In this document: positions 1 to 10,571 of the stretch, piece after piece
Numbering within the stretch: position 1 is the stretch's first letter
How the letters are laid out: each line of letters begins with the position of its first letter
Source of the DNA: Caulobacteraceae bacterium
GTDB taxonomy: Bacteria > Pseudomonadota > Alphaproteobacteria > Caulobacterales > Caulobacteraceae
Direction of reading: 5' to 3'
DNA: 64,000 nucleotides
Assembly: GCA_947475465.1 (NCBI GenBank)
Contig: CANJLK010000013.1
Location: forward strand, 1 to 64,000
Program-made: the position numbers and the translations under genes
Notes under the pieces: generated by a model
Database searches by the model: none
What the model was told of the DNA's origin: nothing
The model's input: the letters and a program-made list of their open reading frames with translations, nothing else

Positions 1-1228
<1,228 letters not shown>

Positions 1229-1376
1229 GTTGCGCCCGCGTCTAGCACATTCGCGGCCCGGCGCGAGACGCCCGCTGGGCGGTGTCGGCGCGGAAACACG
1301 GTTAATCGGACGTTAAGCCGACATCTTTCATCTCTCCCATCGGGCGGGACTGATTCCAGACGAGGAGATTTGCGCC

Positions 1377-2078
1377 ATGGACCGTCGAACCCTGATCCTT
1401 TCGGGGGCCGTAACGCTGGGGACCGCCGGCCTGGCCCGGGCAGAACCCATCCTGCTGCCTGGGGACGCCCGTCCGACCACGCCGGTGAAGAGCCAGCCGC
1501 TGCCGCCGCCGGCCAACGCCCTGCCGCCGCCGCCGCCCCAGGCGGGGCCGACGCCGCCCAGCCACACGGCGGACTATCCGGCGCAGACGCCGGCCAAGAC
1601 CTATGAGCGCGACGAGATCGTGAACAACGTGTCCGACTTCCTGGGGGTCGGCGCGGAGTCGGCTGGCGGGGCTGTGGAAAAGGTCTTCGAGAAGTACGGC
1701 AAGCCCACCGCCTACATCGCCGGCGAGGAAGGTTCAGGCGCCTTCTTCGTGGGCGCGCGCTACGGCCGTGGACTGCTCTACATGAAGGGCCAGGCGCCGC
1801 TGCAGGTCTATTGGCGCGGGCCGTCGGCAGGCTGGGATTTCGGCGGCAACGCGAGCCGGGTATTCACCCTCTGCTATAACCTGTGGGATCCGCGCGACCT
1901 GTTCCAGCGCTTCCCCGGTGTCGAAGGCTCGGCCTATTTCATCGGCGGCCTGGGCGTGAACTACCAGAAGGCCGACGACGTGGTCCTGGCGCCGATCCGC
2001 ACCGGGGTCGGCTTCCGGCTGGGCGCCAACGTCGGCTACCTCGCCTATTCGCGCCGGCAGAACAACATGCCGTTCTAG
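1377..2078 (+). CDS. DUF1134 / EipA-like periplasmic envelope protein
   Basis: A 233-residue exported protein. It begins with an arginine pair and a hydrophobic stretch (MDRRTLILSGAVTL) and a likely cleavage after the Ala-Arg-Ala at about residue 22, followed by a proline-rich linker to about residue 70. The remainder, with ERDEIVNNVSDFLG, EKVFEKYGKPTAYIAGEEG and a glycine-rich beta region, is the DUF1134 domain. In Brucella the DUF1134 protein EipA is a periplasmic protein needed for envelope integrity. A strong Shine-Dalgarno (GAGGAG) lies about ten bases before the ATG. The RR motif makes Tat export possible, but Sec is equally plausible. Family assignment is from memory of the conserved motifs; molecular function is unknown. 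Confidence 0.85.
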   Translation: MDRRTLILSGAVTLGTAGLARAEPILLPGDARPTTPVKSQPLPPPANALPPPPPQAGPTPPSHTADYPAQTPAKTYERDEIVNNVSDFLGVGAESAGGAVEKVFEKYGKPTAYIAGEEGSGAFFVGARYGRGLLYMKGQAPLQVYWRGPSAGWDFGGNASRVFTLCYNLWDPRDLFQRFPGVEGSAYFIGGLGVNYQKADDVVLAPIRTGVGFRLGANVGYLAYSRRQNNMPF

Positions 2079-2082
2079 GCCC

Positions 2083-2634
2083 TCAGTGTTTCTCGGCCTT
2101 GCTGGCGATCAGGTCCATCAGGGCCAGGAACACGCCTGAGACGACGAAGGTCAGGTGGATGCCGACCAGCCAGGCCAGCATGCGGTCGTCCACCGCCTCG
2201 CCCTCGGCCAGCCGCATGAAGGCCTTGAGGAGCGCGATGGCGCTGATCGCCACGATGGAGGCGATCAGCTTCATCTTGAGGCCCGAGAAATCTACGGTCC
2301 CCATCCATGAGGGGCGGTCCTCGTCGGCGCCTGTGTCGATCTTTGAGACGAAGTTCTCGTAGCCCGAGAAGATGACGATCAGCAGCAGATTGCCGGCCAG
2401 CGACAGGTCGATCAGCGACAGCACCATCAGGATCGCCTTCTCGGCGCTCATGGTGGCGATGCCGGAGAACTCGTGGATCGCGTCGTTGACGAAGACCACA
2501 AGCAGGGCGGCCAGTGCCACCGCCAGGCCGACATAGAAGGGCGCCATCAGCCAGCGGGCGCGGAATAGCCAGAGCTCAAGGGTGCGTTCGGCCTGAGGTT
2601 TGCGGTGGGCGCGGGGCGGGCTGGGATCGGTCAT
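2083..2634 (-). CDS. UPF0114 (YqhA-like) inner-membrane protein
   Basis: A 183-residue membrane protein with four predicted helices at about 30-50, 66-90, 122-140 and 155-175. The segment SLIDLSLAGNLLLIVIFSGYENFVS followed by the acidic loop and SWMGTVDFSGLKMKL is the signature of the UPF0114/YqhA family, whose role is unknown. I start it at 2634 (MTDPSPP) because more upstream starts would add a low-complexity tail unlike the family. It ends four bases after the convergent EipA-like gene. The glycosyltransferase upstream on the same strand ends 37 bases before it, so the two may be co-transcribed. Confidence 0.85.
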   Translation of the reverse strand: MTDPSPPRAHRKPQAERTLELWLFRARWLMAPFYVGLAVALAALLVVFVNDAIHEFSGIATMSAEKAILMVLSLIDLSLAGNLLLIVIFSGYENFVSKIDTGADEDRPSWMGTVDFSGLKMKLIASIVAISAIALLKAFMRLAEGEAVDDRMLAWLVGIHLTFVVSGVFLALMDLIASKAEKH

Positions 2635-2671
2635 CGGGACAGATGACCCAGATTGTGTCTGGGTTGCAACC

Positions 2672-4156
2672 TCAGGGCCTGCGCCAACAGGCCAGTGAAC
2701 CGACTGTCTCGTCGCCAGACCTTTCGCAGGTCCAGCGGGGGTCCAGGGCCGCGATGCGAGGCGGGTGGGTCCGCGCGGCGGTTGGGCTGTCGCGGTTGTA
2801 GATCCAGATGATCCCTGGACGTGTCCCGGTGGCGGCGGCCAGGGCAAGGGCGCTGACGTCGTCGCTTTCGTCGGGGCGGAGCGGCGTGACGACCATGGGG
2901 TAACGCGCCCGGCGGAAGAACACCGCCCCCGCCCGTTCTATCGAGGCCGGGCGCTCGAAGCGGGCAGCTTGGTGGTCCCAGACGAAGACGGTCTGCGTGA
3001 CGCCCCGGCGCATCAGGGTGTCGGAGGCCCTTTCGTAGCCATAGGGCGCGCCCAGGCGAAGAGCGGATTGGAGGGCGCTGGGGCCCATCGCGGCGGCGAG
3101 GTAGAGGGCCATGAGCGCGCCATAGGCGGCGCGGCTGTGGGCGGAGCGGCGGGCGCACAGGACCAGGCCCAGCAGCAGACCAGGAACCACCGGGATCAGA
3201 TAGCGCGGCGTCAAGATCGGGCGGATCGCGCCGGCGCCGAGGAAGAGGGCCAGGCCCAGGAGGGCGGCCAGGGCCGTGAGCCAGAGATGGGACAGGGCTC
3301 CACCCGTATGGACGGGCGCGGGCCGCGCCAGGGCCGCGATGAGGATCAGGGCGGCCAGCGGCAGGACAAGCGGCGTGGACGGATCGATAGCGAAGGCTGC
3401 GAGGCTGACAGCGACCGTGGGGCCCACCAGCGGGTGCCAGCTTTGCATGCCGGCGAAGTCGGCGAGCCTGGGCAGGTGGATGGCCATCCAGGCGCCGACG
3501 GGCACGAAGGCCGCCAGGGCTGGCCAGGTACTTAGCGCTGTTCGTCGGTGGACGATCAGATAGACGAGGCCCTGCGCGGCGACGGCGATCAGGGCCAGGT
3601 ACTGGGTGAGGATGGCGAGCGCCGCGACCGCGCACCAGCGCAAGGCGTTGGCGCGGCTGGGGCCGGCCAGGAGCCGGGCGAAGCAGATCGCCTGGAGAGT
3701 GGAGATCGCCAGCAGCAGGCTGTAGCCGCGGCCCAGCAGGAAGACGCCGACTCCCCACCAGCCGAGCAGGAGGACGCTCCAGGCGAGGCGCGCCGCGCCG
3801 TCGAGCCCCTTAAGCTTCAGGCTGAGCGGCAAGGCCGCGGCGCAGGCGAGGAAACCTATGCCGGGCAGGCGCAGCGCAAGGTCGGAGGTTCCGGCGGCCG
3901 CGGCCCAAAGGCGCATGAAGGCGTAATAGGCCGGCGCCTGGATGTCGTTCATCACCTCCGCATGGAAGGTCCGCAGGGTTGGCGTGGCGGCGACTTCCGC
4001 GGTCCAGGCCTCGTCGAACCACAGGGGCAAGGCTTGGGCCAGCCACAGGTGCTGGACGAAGATCGCGGCCGCCGCCAACGCCAGGAGCGTCAGCGCCATG
4101 GCGCGCAGAGCGAGCGGCCGTGCGGGCCTTGCGGCGGGCGGGCTGGCGGCGGTCAT
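2672..4156 (-). CDS. Polytopic glycosyltransferase (GT39/ArnT-like)
   Basis: A 494-residue integral-membrane protein with about ten hydrophobic helices and a short soluble C-terminal tail. Near residues 47-53 it has FDEAWTA after the first helix, the acidic periplasmic motif characteristic of lipid-linked-sugar transferases of the GT39/GT83 (PMT/ArnT) fold. These enzymes move a sugar from a polyprenyl-phosphate carrier to a lipid or protein on the outer face of the inner membrane. Start at 4156 (MTAASPP); an in-frame alternative six codons upstream at 4174 exists. It is divergent from the hydroxylase gene. Acceptor and donor cannot be told from sequence. Confidence 0.75.
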   Translation of the reverse strand: MTAASPPAARPARPLALRAMALTLLALAAAAIFVQHLWLAQALPLWFDEAWTAEVAATPTLRTFHAEVMNDIQAPAYYAFMRLWAAAAGTSDLALRLPGIGFLACAAALPLSLKLKGLDGAARLAWSVLLLGWWGVGVFLLGRGYSLLLAISTLQAICFARLLAGPSRANALRWCAVAALAILTQYLALIAVAAQGLVYLIVHRRTALSTWPALAAFVPVGAWMAIHLPRLADFAGMQSWHPLVGPTVAVSLAAFAIDPSTPLVLPLAALILIAALARPAPVHTGGALSHLWLTALAALLGLALFLGAGAIRPILTPRYLIPVVPGLLLGLVLCARRSAHSRAAYGALMALYLAAAMGPSALQSALRLGAPYGYERASDTLMRRGVTQTVFVWDHQAARFERPASIERAGAVFFRRARYPMVVTPLRPDESDDVSALALAAATGTRPGIIWIYNRDSPTAARTHPPRIAALDPRWTCERSGDETVGSLACWRRP

Positions 4157-4217
4157 CAGTCCCTTATGAACCATTCCCGTTAATCCGGGCTTTGCAGCGC
4201 AGGTGGTTGGATGGTCC

Positions 4218-5087
4218 ATGCCGATGGGCCTAAACCTTTCATCTCTGCCCGCGCCGCTGCGTGACGATCTGACGGGATTCGTCGAGAACCTTGGGCCGCT
4301 GGCGATCTGCGCGGTCGTGTTTGCGGGCCTGGCCCTGCTGACCAAGGGCAAGGCCGCCATCGCCGACGCCCGGGCGGCGGCGGGTGAGGCGCGGATAAAC
4401 CTGACCATCCTGATCCTGGGCCAGATCGCCGTCGCGCCGGTGATCACCGTCTTCATCCTGGCGCTGACGGCTCTGCTGAGATCCTACGGACTTGGCCTGG
4501 ACACCACGTGGCTCTGGGACAAGATTGGCCAGTGGCCGACTCTGCTGGCCGCGGTGGTGATCGGGGATTTCATCGGCTACTGGCGTCACAGGGCCCAGCA
4601 CCTGAAGGCGCTCTGGCCAGCGCACGCTATCCACCACAGCGACACCCGTCTGCACTGGCTGAGCCTGGAGCGGATGCATCCTCTGGACCAGTTCGGCTCG
4701 GCGTTCGACACCGTGGTCCTGGGCGCTCTGGGCCTGCCGTTCTGGGCGCTGGCGGGCAATGTCTTCGTGCGCCACTACTGGGGCTATCTGATCCACGCCG
4801 ATCTGCCATGGGATCTGGGCGTGTTCGGCCGGGTGATGAACACCCCGATCATGCACCGTTGGCACCATGCCCGTGACGTGGAGGGCCCGGGCCACAATTT
4901 CGCGACGGTGTTCTCGGTCTGGGATCGCCTTTTCGGCACCTATCACGCGCCGGGACCGTGCCTCGCTCCGCTCGGGGTGCGGGAGGAGATGGGGCGGGGC
5001 GTGAGCGGGCAGTATTTGCATCCGTTCAAAGTCGCGGGCCGCGCCATCCGACCCCGCCCAGCCTCCACCGATCTGGCGCTTGACTAA
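4218..5087 (+). CDS. Sterol desaturase / fatty acid hydroxylase family protein
   Basis: A 289-residue membrane di-iron enzyme of the fatty-acid-hydroxylase superfamily. Helices lie near 24-42, 61-88 and 104-120. The histidine clusters are HRAQH (about 124-128), HAIHH (136-140), HRWHH (213-217) and GHNF (225-228), which together form the metal site. Members oxidise sterols, carotenoids or lipid tails. The ATG at 4218 has an AGGTGG sequence upstream; a GTG at 4203 would add five residues. The stop codon lies inside the palindrome that controls the next gene. The substrate is not predictable. Confidence 0.85.
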   Translation: MPMGLNLSSLPAPLRDDLTGFVENLGPLAICAVVFAGLALLTKGKAAIADARAAAGEARINLTILILGQIAVAPVITVFILALTALLRSYGLGLDTTWLWDKIGQWPTLLAAVVIGDFIGYWRHRAQHLKALWPAHAIHHSDTRLHWLSLERMHPLDQFGSAFDTVVLGALGLPFWALAGNVFVRHYWGYLIHADLPWDLGVFGRVMNTPIMHRWHHARDVEGPGHNFATVFSVWDRLFGTYHAPGPCLAPLGVREEMGRGVSGQYLHPFKVAGRAIRPRPASTDLALD

Positions 5088-5112
5088 TATATAAGTACTA
5101 ACTTATGTATTA
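5085..5112. promoter_or_regulatory. Palindromic operator upstream of arsR-type regulator
   Basis: An inverted repeat with 12-base arms (TAATATATAAGT and ACTTATGTATTA, 11 of 12 positions complementary) around a 4-base centre. It is AT-rich in GC-rich surroundings, starts on the stop codon of the hydroxylase gene and ends three bases before the ATG of the ArsR-type regulator. This is the size and placement of an ArsR/SmtB-family autorepression operator. Binding is inferred. Confidence 0.75.
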
Positions 5113-5115
5113 GCG

Positions 5116-5445
5116 ATGCAGGCCGATACCGCCCACGCCGCCATCTTCCGCACCCTGGGCGATCCCACACGCCGGGCGATGTTTGAACGCCTGGCGGGTG
5201 AAGGCGAGCTCAGCGTCGGCGACCTGACCGCCGGCGCCGGCGTCTCCCAACCGGCGGTCTCGCAGCATCTGGCGGTTCTGCGCCAGGCCGGCCTTGTCAC
5301 CGAACGGCGGGAGGGCCGCCATGTCCGCTACCGCGCGGCCCCGGAGGGCCTGAAGCCACTGGCCGACTGGATGGGTTTCTACGCCGCGTTCTGGCGCGGG
5401 AAGTTCGACCGGCTGGAAGACCTCCTGAACAGGATGGACCAGTAG
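5116..5445 (+). CDS. ArsR/SmtB-family repressor
   Basis: A 109-residue winged-helix regulator. It has the family start FRTLGDPTRRAMFERLA, a recognition helix SQPAVSQHLAVLRQAGLV near 44-61 and a wing EREGRHVRYR-like hairpin (seen as TERREGRHVRYRA). There are no cysteine or histidine clusters of a metal-sensing site, as in the subgroup paired with SRPBCC proteins. No Shine-Dalgarno fits between the operator and the ATG, so translation may be leaderless. It is followed after one base by the SRPBCC gene, an arrangement common to this regulator type. It probably represses its own operon through the adjacent palindrome; the ligand is unknown. Confidence 0.9.
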   Translation: MQADTAHAAIFRTLGDPTRRAMFERLAGEGELSVGDLTAGAGVSQPAVSQHLAVLRQAGLVTERREGRHVRYRAAPEGLKPLADWMGFYAAFWRGKFDRLEDLLNRMDQ

Positions 5446-5446
5446 G

Positions 5447-5863
5447 ATGGCCGAGGAAGAGACCTGTTCCGTCGTTGTCGAACGCATCCTGCCCCATCCG
5501 CCGCAGAAGGTCTGGCGGGCGCTCACCCAGGGGCCGCTGATCGAAGCCTGGCTGATGGCCAACGACTTCGAGCCGGTGGTGGGCCACAGGTTCAACCTGC
5601 GCGCCGAGCCCAATCCGCACTGGAATGGCGTGGTCGACTGCGAGGTCCTGGCGGTCGAGCCCCATCAGCGGCTGGTCTACACCTGGGGCGCCGGCATCCA
5701 GACCGTCGTGACCTTCACCCTGACGCCCGTTGAGGGCGGTACGCGCCTGCGCATGGTGCAGTCGGGCTTCCGGCCCCAGGAGGAAAACAACCGGCGCGGC
5801 GCCGAATTTGGCTGGAGCAAGTTCATCGGGTCGCTGGAAGAGGTCCTGGCGAAGATCAGCTGA
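5447..5863 (+). CDS. SRPBCC (AHSA1/START-like) domain protein
   Basis: A 138-residue single-domain protein of the SRPBCC/Aha1 C-terminal fold. It shows the typical VERILPHPPQKVWRALTQ first strand and helix, a central LVYTWG strand, a TPVEGGTRLRMVQSGF turn and a C-terminal helix ending LEEVLAKIS. Such proteins bind hydrophobic ligands in a central cavity. The start codon follows the arsR stop by one base, so the two genes are almost certainly translated from one message and controlled by the upstream operator. The ligand is not known. Confidence 0.85.
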   Translation: MAEEETCSVVVERILPHPPQKVWRALTQGPLIEAWLMANDFEPVVGHRFNLRAEPNPHWNGVVDCEVLAVEPHQRLVYTWGAGIQTVVTFTLTPVEGGTRLRMVQSGFRPQEENNRRGAEFGWSKFIGSLEEVLAKIS

Positions 5864-5907
5864 GACCCCGGCCGGCAATCGGCATGGCATTTTCGAAGGA
5901 GGCTTCA

Positions 5908-6129
5908 TTGGCCTGGAACACCTGGATACGGCAGGTTCATCGTTGGCTCTCGGTCATGTTCGTGGCGAGCGTCATCGGCACGACCATCGCGCTGGCCCAG
6001 AAGCCGCCTCTGGTCTGGGTGTCCTACGTGCCGCTGCTGCCGCTGGCGCTGCTGTCGATCACCGGGATCTACCTGTTCGCGCTGCCGTATGTTGGCAGAC
6101 GGCGCCAAGCGGAACAGGGCTTACGCTAG
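5908..6129 (+). CDS. Small two-helix membrane protein with TTG start
   Basis: A 73-residue protein with two hydrophobic segments (about 13-32 and 42-62) ending in a basic tail. I chose the TTG at 5908 because a near-perfect Shine-Dalgarno (AAGGAGG, 5896-5902) lies five bases before it. An ATG at 5884 in the same frame has no such site. The first residues then read (M)AWNTWIRQVHRWLS, resembling the WxRxxHRWLS start of PepSY-associated membrane proteins, but there is no PepSY domain. It follows the SRPBCC gene by about 44 bases. Function unknown. Confidence 0.7.
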   Translation: MAWNTWIRQVHRWLSVMFVASVIGTTIALAQKPPLVWVSYVPLLPLALLSITGIYLFALPYVGRRRQAEQGLR

Positions 6130-6149
6130 GCAGCGGCGGCCCGACCGGC

Positions 6150-8573
6150 TCAGCCTCGCAGCTTCGCCCCGACCGCCTTTTCCGCCGCCGCCACGATCTT
6201 CGCCGACAGGTTTTCAATTTCGCCGTCGGTGAGGGTCTTGTCGACCGGCTGGACCGTGACTTCGACGGCGACCGACTTCTGGCCCTCCGGCACGCCCTTG
6301 CCCTCGTAGACATCGAAAACCCGCACGTCGGCGATCAGGGTTTTGTCGGCCGCAACGATCGGCCGCGCCACCTCACCGGCGGGCGTGGCGGCGTCCACAA
6401 GGAATGCAAAATCGCGGGTCAGCGGCATCAGGGCCGAAAGCGTCAGCGGCGGCTTGGTCTTCACCGCCTTTCGCTTGGGCTCCGGCAGGGCGTCGAGGTT
6501 CAGCTCGAAACCCAGCATCGGCCCCTCGGCGTCCAGGGCCTTGAGCGCTTGGGGATGCAGTTCGCCGAACTCGACGATGATATTCTTCGGGCCAAGCTGC
6601 AGGCGTGCGGAGCGGCCGGGATGCCACCAGGCCGCGTTGGAGCCCTGGACCGTCTGCAGTGGCGGGGCGCCCATTTCGTCGAGCAGGGCGAACAGATCCG
6701 CCTTCAGCGCGAACAGCGCATCGGCCTTGCCGCCATCCCAGCGGCGCTTGGGGTGCGGGGCGACGATGGCGGCCACGACCGTGGACTGGTCCTGCGGCCG
6801 GTCCCCGGCAAACACGGGGCCGACCTCGAACAGCGCCACATCGGGAAAACCCTTCCGGGCGTTGCGGGCGGCGGCCTCGATCAGGTTTGGCAGGGCTGAA
6901 GGGCGCATGCAGTCCAGCTCGGACGCGATGGGATTGGAAAGCCGCAAAACCTCCGCGCCACCGCCGAACAGCGCGGCCCATGCCGTGCGCATGAAGCTCC
7001 AGGTGACCGCTTCGTCATAGCCTCTGGCGGCCATGACGCGGCGGGCGTTGCGGATACGGGTCTGGCGAACCGTCAGCACGCCACCGACCGGGCGGGGGAG
7101 CTCAGGCAACGGCTCGCTGGGAAGGGCGGCGAAGCCCTCGATGCGGGCCACTTCCTCGACCAGATCGGCCTTGCCCTCGACATCCCGGCGCCAGGACGGC
7201 GGGGTGACCATCTCGCCGCGCACCCGGAACCCCAGGTCGGTGAGGATCTTGTCGATCCGCGGGCCGTCGACGGTGAGGCCGGAGAGTTTGCGGACATAGG
7301 CGTGATCGAAATCGACGGGATTGGGCGGCGCGAGCGCGTGGCCTGCGACGCGGATGTCTGAGGGTTCGCCGCCACACAGGTCGAGGATCAGCCGGGTGGC
7401 CAGTTCCAGGCCGGGAACGGTGAAATCCGGATCGACGCCCCTGGCGAAGCGATACTGGGCGTCCGAGGTGATGCCCGTGTCCCGGCCGGTCTGGGCCGTG
7501 CGGATCGGATCGAAGTAGGCGCTTTCGACGAAGACGTCGGTGGTGGCCTCGGAACAGCCGGTGCTCTCGCCGCCCATCACTCCGCCCAGGCCGATGGGGC
7601 GGGTCCCGTCGGCGTCGGCGATGACGCACATCTGCGGTCCAATGTCGTAGGTCTTGCCGTCCAGCGCGATCAGGTGTTCGTCATGATGCTCGGCGCCTGA
7701 GGCGGCGTGAGCGGCGCCAGGCTCGGCGGCGCCGCGGCCCAGGCGCGCCTCGATGACGCCGCCCACGAGCAGGTTCGCGTCATAGACGTGCAGCGGCCGA
7801 CAGCGGTCGTAAGAAACCAGGTTGGTGATATCCACCAGCGCGCTGATCGGACGAAGGCCGATCGAAAGCAGCCGCTGTTGCAGCCAGGCGGGGGAGGGCC
7901 CGTTCTTCAGGCCGCGGATCAGCCGGCCGGCGAACTGCGGGCAGGCGTCGCCGTCGACGCGGATCTCGATGGGGCAGGGAAAGTGGCCGGCCACCGGCTC
8001 CACGGGCTGGTCCTTCAGCACGCCCACGCCCGCGGCGGCCAAATCGCGGGCGATGCCGGCGACGCCCAGCCAGTCGGGACGGTTGGGGGTGACTTCGAAG
8101 TCGATGACCGCTTCCAGGCCCAGGGCCTCGGCGGCGCTCAGGCCGACCGGCAGGGCGACTGACAGCTCCATGATGCCGTCGGACTCGCTCGCGGTTTCCA
8201 GTTCTGCGGCCGAGCACAGCATGCCGTTGGAGACCACGCCGCGCACGGGCCGGGCCTCCAGGGTGATGCCAGAGCCGGGCACGTAGGCGCCCAGGGGCGC
8301 ATAGATGGTGGTAAGGCCCGGCCGCGCATTGGGGGCGCCGCAGACGATCTCCTTGCGGCCGTCCTTGGTGTCGACCTGGCAGACCCGCAGGCGGTCGGCG
8401 TTGGGGTGCTGCACCGCCTCGACGATCTTGGCGACCGAGAAGGCGGCCAGCTTGGCGGCGGGATTGTCGACATGCTCGACCTCGAGGCCGGCCATGGTCA
8501 TGGCGGCCACGACCTCATCGACGGAGGCCTCGGTGGCGAGGTGATCCTTGAGCCAGGAGAGGGTGAACTTCAT
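6150..8573 (-). CDS. pheT: Phenylalanyl-tRNA synthetase beta subunit
   Basis: At 807 residues this matches bacterial PheT. It begins [12 protein letters not shown], followed by the EMAP-like tRNA-binding domain (about 40-150), the B3/B4 editing region, B5, the catalytic-like core and the C-terminal FDX-ACB anticodon-binding domain starting near [10 protein letters not shown]. With PheS it forms the alpha2-beta2 enzyme that charges tRNA-Phe. An odd feature is a stretch of about 20 residues rich in Ala, His and Glu (around [14 protein letters not shown]) just before IALDGKTY in B3/B4, longer than I expect. It lies ten bases after pheS and is surely cotranscribed with it. Confidence 0.97.
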   Translation of the reverse strand: MKFTLSWLKDHLATEASVDEVVAAMTMAGLEVEHVDNPAAKLAAFSVAKIVEAVQHPNADRLRVCQVDTKDGRKEIVCGAPNARPGLTTIYAPLGAYVPGSGITLEARPVRGVVSNGMLCSAAELETASESDGIMELSVALPVGLSAAEALGLEAVIDFEVTPNRPDWLGVAGIARDLAAAGVGVLKDQPVEPVAGHFPCPIEIRVDGDACPQFAGRLIRGLKNGPSPAWLQQRLLSIGLRPISALVDITNLVSYDRCRPLHVYDANLLVGGVIEARLGRGAAEPGAAHAASGAEHHDEHLIALDGKTYDIGPQMCVIADADGTRPIGLGGVMGGESTGCSEATTDVFVESAYFDPIRTAQTGRDTGITSDAQYRFARGVDPDFTVPGLELATRLILDLCGGEPSDIRVAGHALAPPNPVDFDHAYVRKLSGLTVDGPRIDKILTDLGFRVRGEMVTPPSWRRDVEGKADLVEEVARIEGFAALPSEPLPELPRPVGGVLTVRQTRIRNARRVMAARGYDEAVTWSFMRTAWAALFGGGAEVLRLSNPIASELDCMRPSALPNLIEAAARNARKGFPDVALFEVGPVFAGDRPQDQSTVVAAIVAPHPKRRWDGGKADALFALKADLFALLDEMGAPPLQTVQGSNAAWWHPGRSARLQLGPKNIIVEFGELHPQALKALDAEGPMLGFELNLDALPEPKRKAVKTKPPLTLSALMPLTRDFAFLVDAATPAGEVARPIVAADKTLIADVRVFDVYEGKGVPEGQKSVAVEVTVQPVDKTLTDGEIENLSAKIVAAAEKAVGAKLRG

Positions 8574-8583
8574 CGGGCGCTCC

Positions 8584-9708
8584 TCAGCTCAGGCCGGTGG
8601 CGGCGTTGGGTTGGGCGAAGGCCGAGAAGCCGTAGTGGTCGAGCCAGCGAATGTCGGAGGCGAACATGTCGCGAAGGTCGGGGATGCCGTACTTCAGCAT
8701 CCCCAGCCGGTCGATGCCGAAGCCGAAGGCGAAGCCCTGCCAGACGTCGGGGTCGAGGCCGCAGTTCTTCAGAATGTTGGGGTGGACCATCCCGCAGCCC
8801 AGAACCTCCAGCCAGTCGTTCCCCTGACCGATCCGGATCTCGCCGCCGGAACGGTCGCAGCGCACGTCGAGCTCGGCGCTGGGCTCGGTGAACGGGAAGT
8901 GGTGCGGCCGGAAGCGGGTCTCCACCAGCGGGGTCTCGAAGAACCGCGAGATGAAGGTCTCCAGTGTCCACTTCAGGTGGCCCATGTGGATGTCCCTGCC
9001 GATCACCAGGCCTTCGAGCTGGTGGAACATCGGCGAGTGGGTGGCGTCGCTATCCGAACGGTAGGTGCGGCCCGGCACGATCACCCGGATCGGCGGTTCC
9101 CCATTTGCACTGGGGGGCCCGTTGGCGATCCAGCCGGGCAGCTTCTCGTTGAGCTTCTGCATGACCCGCACCTGCACCGGGCTGGTGTGGGTGCGCAGCA
9201 CCTTGCGTTCGCCGTTCGCGTCCTCCGGCAGCCAGAAGGTGTCGTGCATCTCGCGGGCGGGATGCTTCGGCGGGAAGTTCAGGGCAGTGAAGTTGTGGAA
9301 GTCGTCCTCGATGTCGGGGCCTTCGGCCAGACCGAAGCCCATCTCGGCGAAGATGGCGATCATCTCGTCCATGGTCTGCATGGTCGGATGGACCCTACCA
9401 CGGCGCTCGGGCGGCGGCGGCAGGGTAAGGTCGACCCGCTCGGCGGCCAGCTTGGCGTCGAGTTCTGCGGCCTCAAGCGTCAATTTGCGCTCGGCGATCG
9501 CGGTGGAGACCCGGTCGCGCAGGCCGTTGATCAGCGGCCCTCGCTCGCGGCGTTCATCCGGGCTCATCGATCCAAGTGTCTTGAGCAGATCGGAGATCGA
9601 ACCTGACTTGCCCAGCGCGGCCACGCGCACGGCGTCCAGGGCGGCAAGGTCCGCGGCGCCGGAAACGGCGGCGGAGAGCTCGGCTTCGAGGGCGGAAAGA
9701 TCGGTCAT
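8584..9708 (-). CDS. pheS: Phenylalanyl-tRNA synthetase alpha subunit
   Basis: A 374-residue class II synthetase subunit. The N-terminal coiled-coil region covers about 1-95. The catalytic core has HTSPVQVR (motif 2 region), the acceptor-binding segment MFHQLEG and motif 3 [15 protein letters not shown] near the C-terminus. It pairs with PheT to make the tetramer that attaches phenylalanine to its tRNA. The gene is separated from rplT by a terminator and a repeat element, so pheST probably has its own promoter in that 245-base gap. Confidence 0.97.
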   Translation of the reverse strand: MTDLSALEAELSAAVSGAADLAALDAVRVAALGKSGSISDLLKTLGSMSPDERRERGPLINGLRDRVSTAIAERKLTLEAAELDAKLAAERVDLTLPPPPERRGRVHPTMQTMDEMIAIFAEMGFGLAEGPDIEDDFHNFTALNFPPKHPAREMHDTFWLPEDANGERKVLRTHTSPVQVRVMQKLNEKLPGWIANGPPSANGEPPIRVIVPGRTYRSDSDATHSPMFHQLEGLVIGRDIHMGHLKWTLETFISRFFETPLVETRFRPHHFPFTEPSAELDVRCDRSGGEIRIGQGNDWLEVLGCGMVHPNILKNCGLDPDVWQGFAFGFGIDRLGMLKYGIPDLRDMFASDIRWLDHYGFSAFAQPNAATGLS

Positions 9709-9768
9709 GGTGGTCGATGCTCTAGAGCAGGTTCAGATCGGGGGAAATTGTTTCGTCTCTCTCCCTCG

Positions 9769-9866
9769 TCATCCTCGGGCTTGTCCCGGGGATCCAGATA
9801 CGCCGGCGTCTCGGACAGTGGTCGGAAACCGGTGCTTCTGGATGGCCGGGACAAGCCCGGCCATGA
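9769..9866. repeat. Long imperfect hairpin repeat (REP-like intergenic element)
   Basis: Two arms of roughly 37 bases face each other across a short centre. A 14-base core is perfectly inverted (9776-9789 and 9846-9859, containing GGGCTTGTCCC and its complement). Outside and inside the core the arms differ mostly in matched pairs (for example GG/CC exchanges), so each arm also forms its own short palindrome. The CGGGCTTGTCCCGG core resembles intergenic repeats seen across alphaproteobacterial genomes. Only one copy is seen in this window. Confidence 0.6.
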
Positions 9867-9890
9867 AGAGCAGGAAGGTTTGGGCGCAGC

Positions 9891-9919
9891 AAAAAGCCCT
9901 CCGGTTCGCACCGGAGGGC
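9891..9919 (-). terminator. Intrinsic terminator of rpmI-rplT
   Basis: Read on the minus strand this is a perfect 9-base-pair stem (GCCCTCCGG with CCGGAGGGC, 6-base loop) followed immediately by five T residues. It lies 34 bases beyond the rplT stop codon and before pheS. Confidence 0.9.
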
Positions 9920-9953
9920 CTTGGGATGCTTCGGGAGCGAACTCCGATCAGCC

Positions 9954-10310
9954 TCAAGCCAGCGCGGCGCGAACCTTGTCGGCGATGGCCTTGAAACCGG
10001 CGGGGTCGTTGCCCGCGATGTCCGAGAGGACTTTGCGGTCCATTTCGATCCCGGCCAGATCCAGGCCGTGAATAAAGGTCGCGTAGGTCAGACCCTCTTC
10101 GCGGGCCGCGGCGTTGATCCGCTGGATCCACAGCGAGCGGAAGCTGCGCTTGCGGACCTTGCGGTCGCGGTAGGAGTACTGGCCAGCCTTGTCCACGGCC
10201 GCCTTGGCGGTGCGGATGGTGTTCTTGCGGCGCCCGTAGAAGCCCTTGGCCTGCTCGAGAACCTTCTTGTGCTTGGCGTGGGCGGTGACGCCCCTTTTGA
10301 CGCGAGCCAT
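9954..10310 (-). CDS. rplT: 50S ribosomal protein L20
   Basis: A 118-residue basic ribosomal protein with the classic L20 start [30 protein letters not shown] and the conserved [21 protein letters not shown] helix. It binds 23S rRNA early in 50S assembly and in many bacteria autoregulates its operon. It follows rpmI after 13 bases and precedes a strong terminator, so rpmI-rplT is a two-gene operon here. Confidence 0.98.
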   Translation of the reverse strand: MARVKRGVTAHAKHKKVLEQAKGFYGRRKNTIRTAKAAVDKAGQYSYRDRKVRKRSFRSLWIQRINAAAREEGLTYATFIHGLDLAGIEMDRKVLSDIAGNDPAGFKAIADKVRAALA

Positions 10311-10323
10311 CTGTCAGTGCTCC

Positions 10324-10527
10324 TTAAGAGAGGCCGTAGGGGAGGAAGAGCTTGATGATCTTCGCGTCGGACGCGCTCATCACCTTCGTTCCCCGGTTCT
10401 GACGGATGTACTTGGCGTTGTGGCTCAGCAGCCTGTGCCGCTTGCCCGCCACGCCGGCCTTGATCTTGCCGGTCGCAGTCAGTTTGAAGCGCTTCTTCAC
10501 GCCTGACTTGGTCTTCAGTTTGGGCAT
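10324..10527 (-). CDS. rpmI: 50S ribosomal protein L35
   Basis: A 67-residue protein with the L35 signature [23 protein letters not shown] and [18 protein letters not shown]. It is the first gene of the rpmI-rplT operon. Its leader contains two stem-loops (see the feature at 10572) and only a weak Shine-Dalgarno, which would suit translational control by L20, but that is inference. Confidence 0.97.
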   Translation of the reverse strand: MPKLKTKSGVKKRFKLTATGKIKAGVAGKRHRLLSHNAKYIRQNRGTKVMSASDAKIIKLFLPYGLS

Positions 10528-10571
10528 TTCACGTCGGGGCCGCTAAGCCCCGTCCTCTAGGGTGCATTGAT

